From Punica granatum (Eukaryota; Streptophyta; Magnoliopsida; Myrtales; Lythraceae), in the NCBI RefSeq assembly GCF_007655135.1, contig NC_045129.1:39371122-39435121 (forward strand): a DNA stretch of 64,000 nucleotides, in the 5' to 3' direction. Below the pieces are notes generated by a model. The model was not told where the DNA came from. It saw only the letters and a list, made by a program, of their open reading frames with translations, and ran no database searches. This document shows positions 48,668 to 59,570 of this stretch, piece after piece. The position numbers and the translations under genes were made by a program. Position 1 is the first letter of the stretch, and each line of letters starts with the position of its first letter.

Positions 48668-50920
48668 CTAGGATTTGATTGTTAGACCCGTCAAACCTGC
48701 TTTCATCATAGGAGCTGGGTCCTTCTCTGTGGTCCCGGATGGGGAGATTCCGGAGCCACTGGAAAGAGCTTGCCGTAAGCCGAGACGTGAACTCCTGGGA
48801 CGGCCCTGCCTGATGGGTCGAGATTCTTTGACCATGCCTCATCCCATTCCACGGCTTTCGCGGTGCTGCAAGCCACGCTGGCTCCCCCAGGAACTGTGAG
48901 CCTGGCCGAGTTCTGAAGGATTGGACACAAAATAGACCATGAGAAGATAATTAAAACCTATCTGGGAGAAGTGTGCAATCAAACCAGTTAATGATTCACC
49001 TGGGGGAAGAACCTCTCGAAGACCATCCGGTAGTAGTAGGCTTCCTTGGGCGTGGGAGTGTTGTGAGGGAAGATATTTTCGGCATTGACCATCATTTTGT
49101 CTTTTTTTTGATGAATTGACCATCATTTTGTCGGTTACCAGGAAAAGCGCAACAAGAACTGTGAATAATTATAGGGAAATGTTGCGATATCAATTGAAGT
49201 CAACTCAGATTGCAGGAATACGAGAGAGGAGTATTGAAACGATACATGTTGAGCAGCGTGTTCTTCGAGTCCATCAATCCAAGTATATCCTACGCCATCA
49301 CTGAATTGCTCCTTCTGCCTGTACAGAATGTGCTGCAGAGAACAGACATCACCAAGAGGAAATGCATTAATTGGTTGAACAATCGGACACTATCTTTCCC
49401 CGAGGCAGAAATTCATTTTTTTTTTCTTTCAGACCTTAGGCAAGTACGGATGCTCCTCGTCATCGAAGGCTTTTCTTCGGACCCACTTCTCGATACGTCC
49501 TTCCTCTGGTTTCACCTGAAACCTCATGGAGTCTTAACAAGACCTGCTAATAGACTGAACATGAAGAGCCAGACGAAATAGAAACAGAGAGAGATGCCAA
49601 TACCATTTTCCATTCGGGGTCAATTCCCATGGCAACGTTGATAAATTCTTTATCAAGAAATGGAACTCGAGCTTCAAGCCCCGGAGCGGAAGTTGCCTTG
49701 TTAGCCCTCAAACAGTCATACTGGTGCAAGGCCATGATCTGCGATTGTGAATGTCAAATAAGAACAAGGAACACCTCAATCTGAGCCTTGTTTCTCCTTC
49801 TTAGCTAACCAAATTAACTTTTCATCGGGGATCACCTTTTGGCAAGTCTCCCGATGAAATTCTTCCTTGTTGGGTGCCTTGTGGAAATAGAGGTGCCCAC
49901 CGACGACCTCATCAGATCCTTCACAAGAAAGCACCATCTTCACCCCCTAGAGACTTGATCTTACGAGACATGAGGAACATTGGTGTACTTGCCCTTATAG
50001 CCGTCACGTCATACGTCTCAATGTGGTGAATAACGTCCTCAATTGCATCAATACCATCCTACCATCCATGCAGAGATTTATGGTAATTTCAATCTCGTAC
50101 GACCAGAGAAAGAGCTTACATGTCTATCGTCACCTAAACAGATTGTTCGATACCTGAACAGTGAAGTGGAACTCATGGCGAAATGTTCCCAAATAATCTG
50201 CCACTTCTTTTGCAGCCCTTAGAGCAGGTGAACCCTGCTTGACTGATAAAAAATCGAGTGTAACAATCGCCTACTTGCTGGTTTTTCTGGAGTTTTACTA
50301 TTAGGATTGCCCTTTTCCGTTCCATGTATTGCTCTACCTTCCCTAGATATACCAGATGCTTCAACACGAGACACATTTGCTTGGTTTACGTGTTGGAGGT
50401 AGAAAACGATACCCAACAGACAAAAAAACTCAATTAGTTTGTGACTTGCCTCTAGACCGATGCAGAAGGAGTGAAGTGAAGTTGTTCTCCCCACTGCCGA
50501 GCGGCTTGTGTGCCTGACAAATAACGTGAAGTGATAGCAGCCACGAGTGACTAATCGAGCCCTCCTGAGAGAAGAACTCCAAAGGGGGCGTCTGTCATTA
50601 GCCTCTTGATCACGGCCTAAAATTCATAATCACCCATCAATCAGAGTTAACTGAATGATTAACCCGATCAGATCGGGGGTTCATTATCAATTCCATGCTA
50701 TGATTAAAGAACTTTTACATTTTCAAGAGCTCGTCTCAAGGCCATGGGATTGTAAGGCGTTGAAGGAATGGATTCGGATAGCCCAGGAGGATTGTACCAC
50801 CTCCTATGTCCCCTTTCCTTGCTTGAGTGCACGTGACCAGGTGGAAAGCACTCGAAATGCTCGCAGTCATCAGGTAGGCCTTTCAGTTCCGATGAGATCC
50901 ACACAGAACCTGATTTTCAC
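48668..50920 (-). pseudogene. Asparagine synthetase (glutamine-hydrolysing), truncated and broken
   Basis: Spliced minus-strand segments match the synthetase domain of plant ASN proteins: about 50910-50725 (FPPGHVHSSKERGHRRWYNP), 50617-50480 (AVIKRLMTDAPFGVLLSGGL), 50240-50155 (GSPALRAAKEVADYLGTFRH), 50060-49830 ([20 protein letters not shown]), 49735-49600 ([20 protein letters not shown]), 49530-49440 (KPEEGRIEKWVRRKAFDDEE), 49320-49060 and the C-terminal 48920-48668 (SARLTVPGGASVACSTAKAV). The N-terminal glutaminase domain with its catalytic Cys2 is absent from the window upstream of 50920. The PP-loop SGGLDSS reads SGGLD-stop-S, with TAG at 50551-50553. An extra base near 49943-49948 shifts the frame in KSLGVKMV. 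A 28-bp duplication at about 49070-49135 shifts it again. It cannot make an active enzyme. Confidence 0.88.
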
Positions 50921-51341
50921 AACATAAAATATAAATATAAATATATATATATATTATTAATACTTGAAACAGAATACGCACAAATAGATTTTATAAGTAT
51001 TTATTAACCTGCTTGAGAAAATCGCGTTTGCAACCGCAATTTCAACTCAAACCATGGTTTCAAAAATTCTCGCCAAACACTAAATCTGTTAAGAAAAAAT
51101 AATTATGAAACCTCCCACCGCACTCCCATGATGAATTGACTTTGATTATACATGTATGTATGTATGTATGTATGTATAAGAGATACTTAGATATGGGATT
51201 TAGTGTTACTGTACTGCCCTGACCAGCTATCGCACTCATAATAAGCGGAATTCGACATAAAGTGACTAATTTCTGTCTGTTTTGATTAGCAGATATTTAT
51301 TTATATCATCATCATTATTATCATTCCAATTAGTTGAAAAC

Positions 51342-51413
51342 TGGGCCTATTTCTGGCCGAGCAAACGAGGCCAGGTTCCTTTACAAGGGCTTCTGGGCCG
51401 GCCATATTGGGCC
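51342..51413 (+). promoter_or_regulatory. Three site II (TGGGCC) elements
   Basis: TGGGCC occurs at 51342-51347, 51394-51399 and 51408-51413. In plants, site II motifs with a telo-box typify promoters of ribosomal protein and snoRNA genes. A TATA box and a telo-box follow downstream, and a snoRNA candidate lies 0.7 kb further on. Confidence 0.55.
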
Positions 51414-51542
51414 CGTTGCCGGTCCCTTCCGCCAGCCGCCGAATTCGAAGAGGGTAATCGTAATTGGAGCAACCTAGCATCTCAGCCGCTCGTTCTATCC
51501 ATCACGCAGAACTTCGACCGTCGGATCTCTTTCTCCTGCTCC

Positions 51543-51549
51543 TATAAAA
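51543..51549 (+). promoter_or_regulatory. TATA box of putative snoRNA host gene
   Basis: TATAAAA, 130-200 bp downstream of the site II cluster and about 80 bp upstream of a telo-box-like CTAGGGTT (51630-51637, complement of AACCCTAG). The spacing is right for transcription starting near 51575 on the plus strand. Confidence 0.5.
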
Positions 51550-51574
51550 TGACTGCCAGGTCCTCATCTCACGC

Positions 51575-52330
51575 TCGGTCACATCGTCTCCTCCTCATAA
51601 GCTGAGTCGGCGCACCCTCCGTGCGGCCACTAGGGTTCCAGAGCTCGCGCTTCGTTTCCAATATTCCTAAGGTTATCCGATCTCTTTCTGTGATCGATAT
51701 AGCCTTGTTTTGTTGGTGATGCATTGCACAGTCTTCTAAGGTGTTCGTTTGATCTTTCGTATTTCAACGTCTGTGGGTTGTGGTCTGTCTCGTTGTTGGA
51801 TTTCTGATGTGATCTTGCCGGAGAACGAATCTATCAGAGTCTCTGAATGTATGCAATAGGTGAAAAGCTTCGCTATCTGGTCGGTGAGGATATGTTATCA
51901 GTTCCCACTCGACTCGTTCCCTTGAAGCAATAGGAATCTGTGCTGCTTTTGTTTATGTATCTCTCCCTCGGCTACTCTTTTTCTCAGTTGCTTCGGGAGC
52001 ACACTGGAGCAGCTACATCTCCTTTCATTTCTAGCTCAATTTCATCTCTTGCTCAATTTCATTTCAGCCTTTTCTCTCTCGCGAGGTAGACTGGAGGAGG
52101 TCTGTTGCAGCGGCGGTGATGAGTCCTACAGACCTGTAATGACTTGCGAATATGATCGCAGCTCTTTATGAACATCTAAGGGACTGAGTCACGTAACAGA
52201 TCTCCCAATCCTGTCAGAAAAATTCGTTTTAAATTTAGCTAAAAGTATCGATTATTTTATTATTGCTGGGTGTATTTTTCTTGATTGTTCGTTCCGTCCT
52301 AGGTTAGGATTGGCTTCAATCATAGTATAG
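51575..52330 (+). ncRNA. Putative non-coding snoRNA host transcript
   Basis: The region downstream of the site II/TATA/telo-box promoter contains no protein-coding frame of note but holds the C/D snoRNA candidate at 52116-52187. Plant snoRNAs are often processed from polycistronic or intronic non-coding precursors. A donor-like AAG|GTTATC at about 51670 suggests a first exon with the telo-box in it. The boundaries given are estimates. No second snoRNA could be supported. Confidence 0.4.
52104..52197 (+). ncRNA. Box C/D snoRNA with two 18S rRNA guide elements
   Basis: Box C GTGATGA (52116-52122) and box D CTGA (52184-52187) are 61 bases apart, and GTTGC/GTAAC outside them can form a short terminal stem. 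Immediately upstream of box D lies GAACATCTAAGGG, a 13-base perfect complement of CCCTTAGATGTTC in plant 18S rRNA. In the 5' half, ACAGACCTGT is a 10-base complement of ACAGGTCTGT, which lies just a few bases upstream in the same 18S segment. A degenerate D' (AATGA) and C' (TATGATC) lie between. By the D+5 rule the 5' guide points to the first G of ACAGG, the position I associate with yeast snR56 and human U25; this naming is from memory. Two guides to neighbouring 18S sites make chance unlikely. Confidence 0.75.
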
Positions 52331-53657
52331 TGATGGCTTGCACTGCTAATACTTGAGTAGGTGTTTGTCCATTTCGTTGAAGCCGATATTATTGTTCCCC
52401 TCGCTATCCGGTGCTTCATCGATGTTGTAATCGGACGTCGGGGAACTACAGTTCTTCAGGAAAGAATTCCTCGTCCTTTCTTTTCTTTTCTTTTTTCTTT
52501 TTTTTGAGCTCATTGAAATCAAATCAGAACGACAGATAGAATTGTCCCAACACAAATTACCAAATATAGGACAATTCTAAGTTTTGGGTTCAATTTTCTG
52601 TCCATATGGTTTTCTTCCACTGCCAGGGAGCGAGTGCGGATGATGTAGTTGAAGTGTTTCTGGTGTTGCATTTTCTACTAGATAGTAAAACCCCCATTTT
52701 GATCGTCCTGCAACCAAATCTATAGTTAAAAAAATTTCATAGTAAAAAAAAAAAAGGATTTGACGGACCTGACCACGACATACATACATATATATATATT
52801 ATCAATAACAAATTTGATCATTGATTGGGGATGAAAGGCTACCGATGCCCAGTATTAATTGAACAAAGCCAAATGAACTATTTGGACGACTTACCATCCT
52901 GGACAGCAAAAGTAGAATAATATCAGATGCCATTGCGAACTGGTTAGCAAAGAGGCATACCAGATCTTCGACACAGGAGGGCAGAACGCCATAGGAGATG
53001 AGACCAGTATAGCACTGCTTTGCGGCAAAACAGGTAGTTAGGATCATTGGCTCGACGGTGATGATGTATTTGAGCTACACCAAGGCAGCGCGACTGCTTC
53101 CACCCCACAGCAGATGGATACGTTTATCTTTGGCCAGAACGAAGAGGCTAGCGCCCATTTGCAAGGATGGCATAATCCTTGCAAATCTGTGGGAGTGTGG
53201 AGTTTTTCCAAATGGATGGCGTTGGCCAAGTGAATCTGCCTGCTAGGAAGGTAGGATAGGATGATGATGATGATGATGATGATGAAGAATTAGCATAATC
53301 CGTCCCATTTGCAAGGGCCCTGTCCAAAGGATTCGAGGCTGGAAATGTTGGGCCTGAATTTGATGAGCTTTGTGCCCAACAGCCCAAATGCCATTTTTGT
53401 CCCATAATAAATAAAATTTAATATAGAAATGCAAGTTGGATTTGGCGGTGTAGCGATCCTAAGAAGTTGAAGCTGGGGCTGGGATTGATCTGCTGCTACC
53501 TACAGAGCATAGGCTTTGCAAAATATATAAAATTTAACATAACAGACAAATAAATAAATAAACTAGAGTCTGAGTCTGAACTCAGAAGAGCAGTTGTCTT
53601 TTATTATATTATATTATATTTACTATAGGGAGAGAGAGAGAGAGGATGATCATACAT
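52331..53657. other. Intergenic DNA, no gene recognised
   Basis: Contains a perfect 12-base inverted repeat (ATTTGCAAGGAT, 53157-53186, 6-base loop) and a (GAT)n tract at 53261-53286. Short open frames on the minus strand did not resemble any family. Confidence 0.4.
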
Positions 53658-53904
53658 CACATTACATAACACCTGGAGTACTACAATATCATACGTATAT
53701 GTGGAAATATCGATCGTTATGGTGGCCCAGAACTCCGAAAGCCGGGTCCGGGTGCGGATTGGTTCCCAGAACAAACTAGAGGAATAATATCAAAACCCAA
53801 AAACAAAAGAATTGTTTTCGTTTGTGATATGTTCAGTTTGGTCGTATAGGAAAATTTTAATATAACTCTGTATTACACGTTTAGTACTTTAATTCAAATA
53901 TTTA

Positions 53905-54215
53905 CGGTCCGTTTGATTTCCCAATCTGATTTTAAGATTTTAATTCTAACTTTAACTATACTAACTATACAATAAAAGTCAACAGCACGATTGTTATTTT
54001 TTTTATTTTTTATTATTTTTTAACCATTCAATTCAATTTTTAATAATAAATTCTCTTAATTATTTATTACTTTTTTTACAATTCAACAATGTAATTATTA
54101 CTTTTTTTTTTCAACTATTCATTACTTTTCATATTTTTTCTCATAATTCAACATTACAATCATTACAAACCAATTAAAACCAAAACTTAATTCAACTCTA
54201 AAACTAAACACACTA
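53905..54215. mobile_element. Tourist-like MITE, tandem unit 1
   Basis: CGGTCCGTTTGATTT at the left and AAACTAAACACACTA at the right are imperfect inverted repeats, flanked by TTA on each side. The interior matches the copy at 35533. Confidence 0.7.
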
Positions 54216-54628
54216 TTAGTATTTCAATTTAAGTGTTTAATACTTTTATTATTTATGATGATCATATAAAATATCAAACAATTCAATCGTAATACGAAAC
54301 ACTTAAATTGAAAGTGGAAGTAAAAAGCACTTGTACTAATTATGATTACTAATAATACTAAAGATCAATCAATCACATTACATAACACCTGGAGTACTAC
54401 AATATCATACGTATATGTGGAAATATCAATTGTTATGGTGGCCCAGAACTCAACAGAACCGAAAGTCGGGTCCGGGTGTGGATTGGTTCCCAGAACAAAC
54501 TAGAGGAATAATATCAAAACCCAAAAACAAAAGAATTGTTTTCGTTTGTGATATGTTCAAGTTGGTCGTATAGGAAAATTTTAGTATAACTCTGTATTAC
54601 ACGCTTAGTACTTTAATTCAAATATTTA

Positions 54629-54939
54629 CGGTCCGTTTGATTTCGCAATCTGATTTTAAGATTTTAATTCTAACTTTAACTATACTAACTATACAATAAA
54701 AGTCAACAGCACGATTGTTATTTTTTATTTTTTATTATTTTTTTAATCATTCAATTCAATTTTTAATAATAATTTCTCTTAATTATTTATTACTTTTTCT
54801 ACAATTCAATAATGTAATTATTACTTTTTTTTTTCAACTATTCATTACTTTTTTACATTTTTTCTCATAATTCAACATTACAATCATTACAAACCAATTA
54901 AAACCAAAACTTAATTCAACTCTAAAACTAAACACACTA
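54629..54939. mobile_element. Tourist-like MITE, tandem unit 2
   Basis: Same ends and TTA flanks as the copy at 53905. It was copied with the surrounding unit rather than inserted independently. Confidence 0.7.
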
Positions 54940-55352
54940 TTAATATTTCAATTTAAGTGTTTAATACTTTTATTATTTATGATGATCATATAAAATATCA
55001 AACAATTCAATCGTAATACGAAACACTTAAATTGAAAGTGGAAGTAAAAAGCACTTGTACTAATTATGATTACTAATAATACTAAAGATCAATCAATCAC
55101 ATTACATAACACCTGGAGTACTACAATATCATACGTATATGTGGAAATATCAATTGTTATGGTGGCCCAGAACTCAATAGAACCGAAAGTCGGGTCCGGG
55201 TGTGGATTGGTTCCCAGAACAAACTAGAGGAATAATATCAAAACCCAAAAACAAAAGAATTGTTTTCGTTTGTGATATGTTCAAGTTGGTCGTATAGGAA
55301 AATTTTAATATAACTCTGTATTACACGCTTAGTACTTTAATTCAAATATTTA

Positions 55353-55663
55353 CGGTCCGTTTGATTTCGCAATCTGATTTTAAGATTTTAATTCTAACTT
55401 TAACTATACTAACTATACAATAAAAGTCAACAGCACGATTGTTATTTTTTTATTTTTTATTATTTTTTTAATCATTCAATTCAATTTTTAATAATAATTT
55501 CTCTTAATTATTTATTACTTTTTCTACAATTCAATAATATAATTATTACTTTTTTTTTCAACTATTCATTACTTTTTTACATTTTTTCTCATAATTCAAC
55601 ATTACAATCATTACAAACCAATTAAAACCAAAACTTAATTCAACTCTAAAACTAAACACACTA
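55353..55663. mobile_element. Tourist-like MITE, tandem unit 3
   Basis: Same ends and TTA flanks as the other two, again at the same place in its unit. Confidence 0.7.
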
Positions 55664-55810
55664 TTAATATTTCAATTTAAGTGTTTAATACTTTTATTAT
55701 TTATGATGATCATATAAAATATCAAACAATTCAATCGTAATACGAAACACTTAAATTGAAAGTGGAAGTAAAAAGCACTTGTACTAATTATGATTACTAA
55801 TAATACTAAA

Positions 55811-57012
55811 CACTTCAATTAAAGTACGAAACGCTTGAACTGAAAGTACTAAATCTTTCACGGTGACACACAGTCATGTTAACAAAACCGTAGTTGCACA
55901 TTATTTTCAATATAGAACAAAACAAAGGGCATTTCATGGACGTCGTTCAGTCCCTTTTTGGCTTGTTCCTTCTTATGCGAAACGTTATTTTTCTTGTACG
56001 AAACGTTATTATCCAAATACGAAAACTTTTCCGACAAAATAATTAGTCAACTATATGTACAACAAATTAGTCGTACTAACATTTTTATATGAAATATTTT
56101 CATACTTGAAGAACAAAAATTCGTACGAGAATAATATGATACATTTGGTTTTAGAATTAAATTAACTTTGATTTTAATTATAAAAAATGACAAATAATTA
56201 TGTAGTGTGTTAAGTTAAAATTAAAGTTAAAATTTTTTACTTGAAAAATATATATTTTTATTGTGTAGTGTTTTGAGTTAAAATTATAGTTAAAATTAAA
56301 GTGATTTTAACTCTCAAAATAAATAGGCAGCATGAATGTTTCCTATGAATATTTCATGTCACTCAACTCGAGGATTTTCCCAAAGGAAGCAAAGTCAAAT
56401 CGAAACAGGAGATGGACTGGACTGGACTGGAGACAGGAGAGTAGACAGCTTCTTCTCTCGACTTCCTTTTCTTGTTCGTTTTTCCTTGACGCGTAGTGTT
56501 TTTGTGGTGTGAATTGGACTTGATCTTTCTCTTAATTGAAAATGTATGCTCCTCCTTTTTCCTTAATATAAAAATAATAATATATTATCCAGCAAAAAGG
56601 ATAAATATATATACACATATATGAAGTCATATTAGTAAAAATTAAATTAAAGTTTAAACTAACTTATATTTTTAAAAACTTAAAAGAAAAGATAAATATT
56701 TATATTTGTATCTCACCCTATTAAAATAATAGGATTGGGATAGTAAATATTAAAATAAATTGTAAGATAATTTTTATTAAAAAATTTTAAAAAGGAAAAT
56801 TTTATATCTATCTCCCACCTTCTTAAGATAAAGTTGAGGTTAATTTTTATTAAAATGTTAAAAATAATAAAAAGTCAAAAAAATTATTAAAACAAAATTT
56901 GCTTTAAAATTTACTCTATACAAAATACACCGACTGAAATCCGTGCATCGTATGGTCTAAAAATCTAGTAATATATGTAGTTATTCATTCGTCAGCGACA
57001 GCATCAGCACTG

Positions 57013-57048
<36 letters not shown>

Positions 57049-57869
57049 AAGATGAAAAAAAAAGAGCAAAAGAAAAAATGTGCCGCGTCGGATAAGCGGC
57101 TGTTAGTAAGACCATCCCATTCCGCTCATTTCAGCCCGGTGCCTGCCTTAGGAGGGGCCAACGGTCAACAAATGAAAGAAGAAACAGGCAAATATATAAT
57201 TATCAATATATATTATATTAATAAAAATGTGTGATAATTAATGCGTGTCGGTTTTTTTCAACGGTAACTTCACGGAGCCTGCGTTTGCCCTTGCCTGCAG
57301 TGCAGGGCTCAGTCAGTTTTTAAATTCTCCCATGACTATGACCGTGACTATGATGACTAATGAGGGTGAGGTCGAGTCCTACTACTGGTTATTGGTGATT
57401 ATTGATGTGGGTGGGTCCCGCCGGGTCTGGACTGGTCTGCCTCCTCTCTACTTTCCTCGTACACACATACATTACATACATACGCACCGTTTCTTCGTTC
57501 TCTTAGTCTTAGCAGCGAAGAAAAAGAAAAAGACAAAAAGAAGAAATGGTCAGGAAAAGAGAAAACTTAGGGCAGGGGGAGGGCAAAAGATAGAGAGAGA
57601 GAGAGAGAGAGAGATCCTTTTTCCCACATTTTCATTTCTTCTTCTTCAAGTGAGGAGCCAAAAACGCTGCATCTTTTTCGTAAGAAAAAGGGAAATATTG
57701 AAATAATGTAATGCAAAAATACCCGATTCCGCCACGTCCATCCTCATTCATTCCAGCTGTTTTCCAGCCCCTAGCTCCTATATTTTGCCTCCCAAAAAGA
57801 CACTCTTGCCCCCCCTTCCTCATTAGGACCACGGGCTAAAGGAATATATACGTGCGTGTAATTTGTTTA
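55811..57869. other. Intergenic DNA with Helitron-like 3' end and microsatellite
   Basis: No gene recognised. CCGTGCATCGTATGGTCTAA then AAATCTAGT (56941-56969) resembles the Helitron-like 3' ends at 12651 and 26600. An (ATT)n tract lies at 57013-57047. CT/GA tracts occur near 57595-57612. The open frame at 57245-57706 is not supported. Confidence 0.45.
57013..57047. repeat. (ATT)n microsatellite
   Basis: About eleven uninterrupted ATT repeats in intergenic DNA. Confidence 0.85.
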
Positions 57870-58163
57870 GTCCCCGTTTGGTTTCGGAAAATTGTTTAAC
57901 TTTATTTCATTTCAACTCAACTAATCTACAATTCAACAACACAATTATTACATTTTTCATTTTTATTCAATTTTTTTAACAATTCAATTCAATTTTTAAT
58001 ATTAAATTCTCTCAACTATTCATTACTTTTTTCACAATTCAACAACATAATCATCACTTTCTCTCAACTATTCATTATCTTTTCACACTTTTTCTCATAA
58101 TTCAACGACACAATCATTACAAAACAATTAAAATCAAAACTCTACTATAAAAACAAACACGAA
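57870..58163. mobile_element. Tourist-like MITE (same family, direct orientation)
   Basis: It starts GTCCCCGTTTGGTTTCGG after TTA and ends near AAAACAAACACGAA. The interior has the family's AACAATTCAATTCAATTTT and TCACAATTCAACAA forms. The right boundary is approximate. Confidence 0.6.
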
Positions 58164-58360
58164 TAATAATATAACTCTATTCAACTCAACTCTATTCTTT
58201 TCTAAATTCAATAATATAATCATTACTATTTTATCTTTTTATTATATTTAATAACACTTTCTAACTCATATTTTTTCCTCATCATTTTTAAACTTTCAAT
58301 TTATAATATTTTTCATTCATACTTTTCTCTACCACTTTTCAAATCATTTTTTTAATAATA

Positions 58361-58729
58361 AGGTTGTGTTTGGTTTTAGAGTTGAATTTAGTTGAGTTTT
58401 GGTTTTAATTGGTTTATAATTATTATGTTATTGAATTATAAGAAAAACTGTGAAAAAGTAATGAATAGTTGAGAGATAGTAATGATTGCGTTGTTGAATT
58501 CTGAAAAAATTAATGAATAGTTAAGAGAAAGTAATGATTGTACTGTTGAATCGCAAAAAATATAGTGAATAGTTAATAGAATTTAATGTTAAAAATTGAA
58601 TTGAATAGTTAAAAAAATTGAAGAAAAATGGAAAAAAAAAATAATTGTGTTGTTGAATTGAAGATGTGTGGAGTTAAAGTGGAGTGGAGTTGAATTGAGT
58701 TAAAAAAAATTAAAACCAAACAAGCTTAT
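58361..58729. mobile_element. Tourist-like MITE (same family, inverted)
   Basis: It starts AGGTTGTGTTTGGTTTTAGA and ends AAACCAAACAAGCTTATAA; the interior is the reverse complement of the other copies (TAATTGGTTTATAATTATTA, GAATTGAATAGTTAAAA). With the copy at 57870 it forms an inverted pair about 200 bp apart. Confidence 0.65.
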
Positions 58730-59570
58730 AATTTCTCATCTACTTTCACATATATATAAATATATATTTTCAAACATCAATATATTTATTATCACTGGCA
58801 ATCATTGTACAAAATCAAGTTGAGTTGGATTACTTATCCAACTAGAAAACCAAACGCAAGCTAAATCGTCCATGGCCCTCGTCACCATTGAATCATGTGA
58901 GCAAATACTACTCCAATGTGTATGTGAGTTTGTTGATTTGATTAATTGAGAATTCAGGCTAGCTGTATATGATTACCTTGACATATCTCAGTCCAAGCAA
59001 CTTTGTTGTTTTATTACTTTTGTGATATGATTAATTTACTTGTATATTAAATAACAATTCAAACTTTTGTGATAAGATTTTTTTTGTCCCTTTTTTTTCC
59101 ATATGATTAATGCTTTTGGTTCATTATAACACGGGAAGGGAGGCTAAAGTACGAGGTTTCGCCCCAATAATAATATATGGAGACATAGAAAATGGTTTTG
59201 CAGATATTTATCCCATATATAAGAACTTGGGAAATAGCAGTCAGCAAATGTTATCCGTTGAATGCGAAATAATAGGGTCATTTTCGACTTTTCAGGGATG
59301 GGTGCAGCGTCCGAATCACTGGTCAAACGTGTGGGGAGACATACACGGATTCTCCGGTAACACAAAACGTCCCCATTTCCCCCACCTTTAAATACTCCCC
59401 CCCACTCTCTCTCTCTCTCTCTCTCACCGTCTGAATTTGTCTCATCATCATACGAAAACCAAAAGAGAGAGGCAAAAAAAAAAAACCCTCACGGACGAAT
59501 CAACCCTAACGTTCCAATTCCATCGGAAGATATCGAACGATCCCAACGGAATCATTGACCGGCGGAGACG
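58730..59570. promoter_or_regulatory. Upstream region of the AP2C1-like gene
   Basis: No other gene seen. A W-box (TTGACC on the minus strand, 59321-59326) lies about 245 bp before the ATG, and a TATA-like TTTAAATAC at 59386-59394, with a (CT)n tract at 59405-59426 in the probable leader. Use of these sites is inference. Confidence 0.4.

Larger units (their letters stand above)
53658..55810. repeat. Three tandem ~720-bp units, each containing a MITE
   Basis: Units begin with CACATTACATAACACCTGGA at 53658, 54374 and 55098 (periods 716 and 724 bp) and end near 55810. Each unit has a non-repetitive-looking 5' part (GTGGCCCAGAACTC, GTTCCCAGAACAAACTAGAG), then a Tourist-like MITE, then a 3' part ending ATTACTAATAATACTAAA. 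Units 2 and 3 are nearly identical; unit 1 differs by scattered changes. Confidence 0.9.

Noticed and set aside
51891..51935. Possible second snoRNA with CGTTCCCTTG similarity to rRNA
   Set aside because: The match is in the sense-like or ambiguous direction and no box D follows it.
53157..53186. Perfect 12-base inverted repeat as a microRNA hairpin
   Set aside because: The stem is too short for a plant microRNA precursor.
52577..53229. Minus-strand frames that might form a gene
   Set aside because: They are in different frames, lack recognisable domains and have no convincing splice sites.
57245..57706. 153-codon plus-strand frame
   Set aside because: Low-complexity Lys/Arg tail from purine tracts, no domain, and no splice or promoter context.
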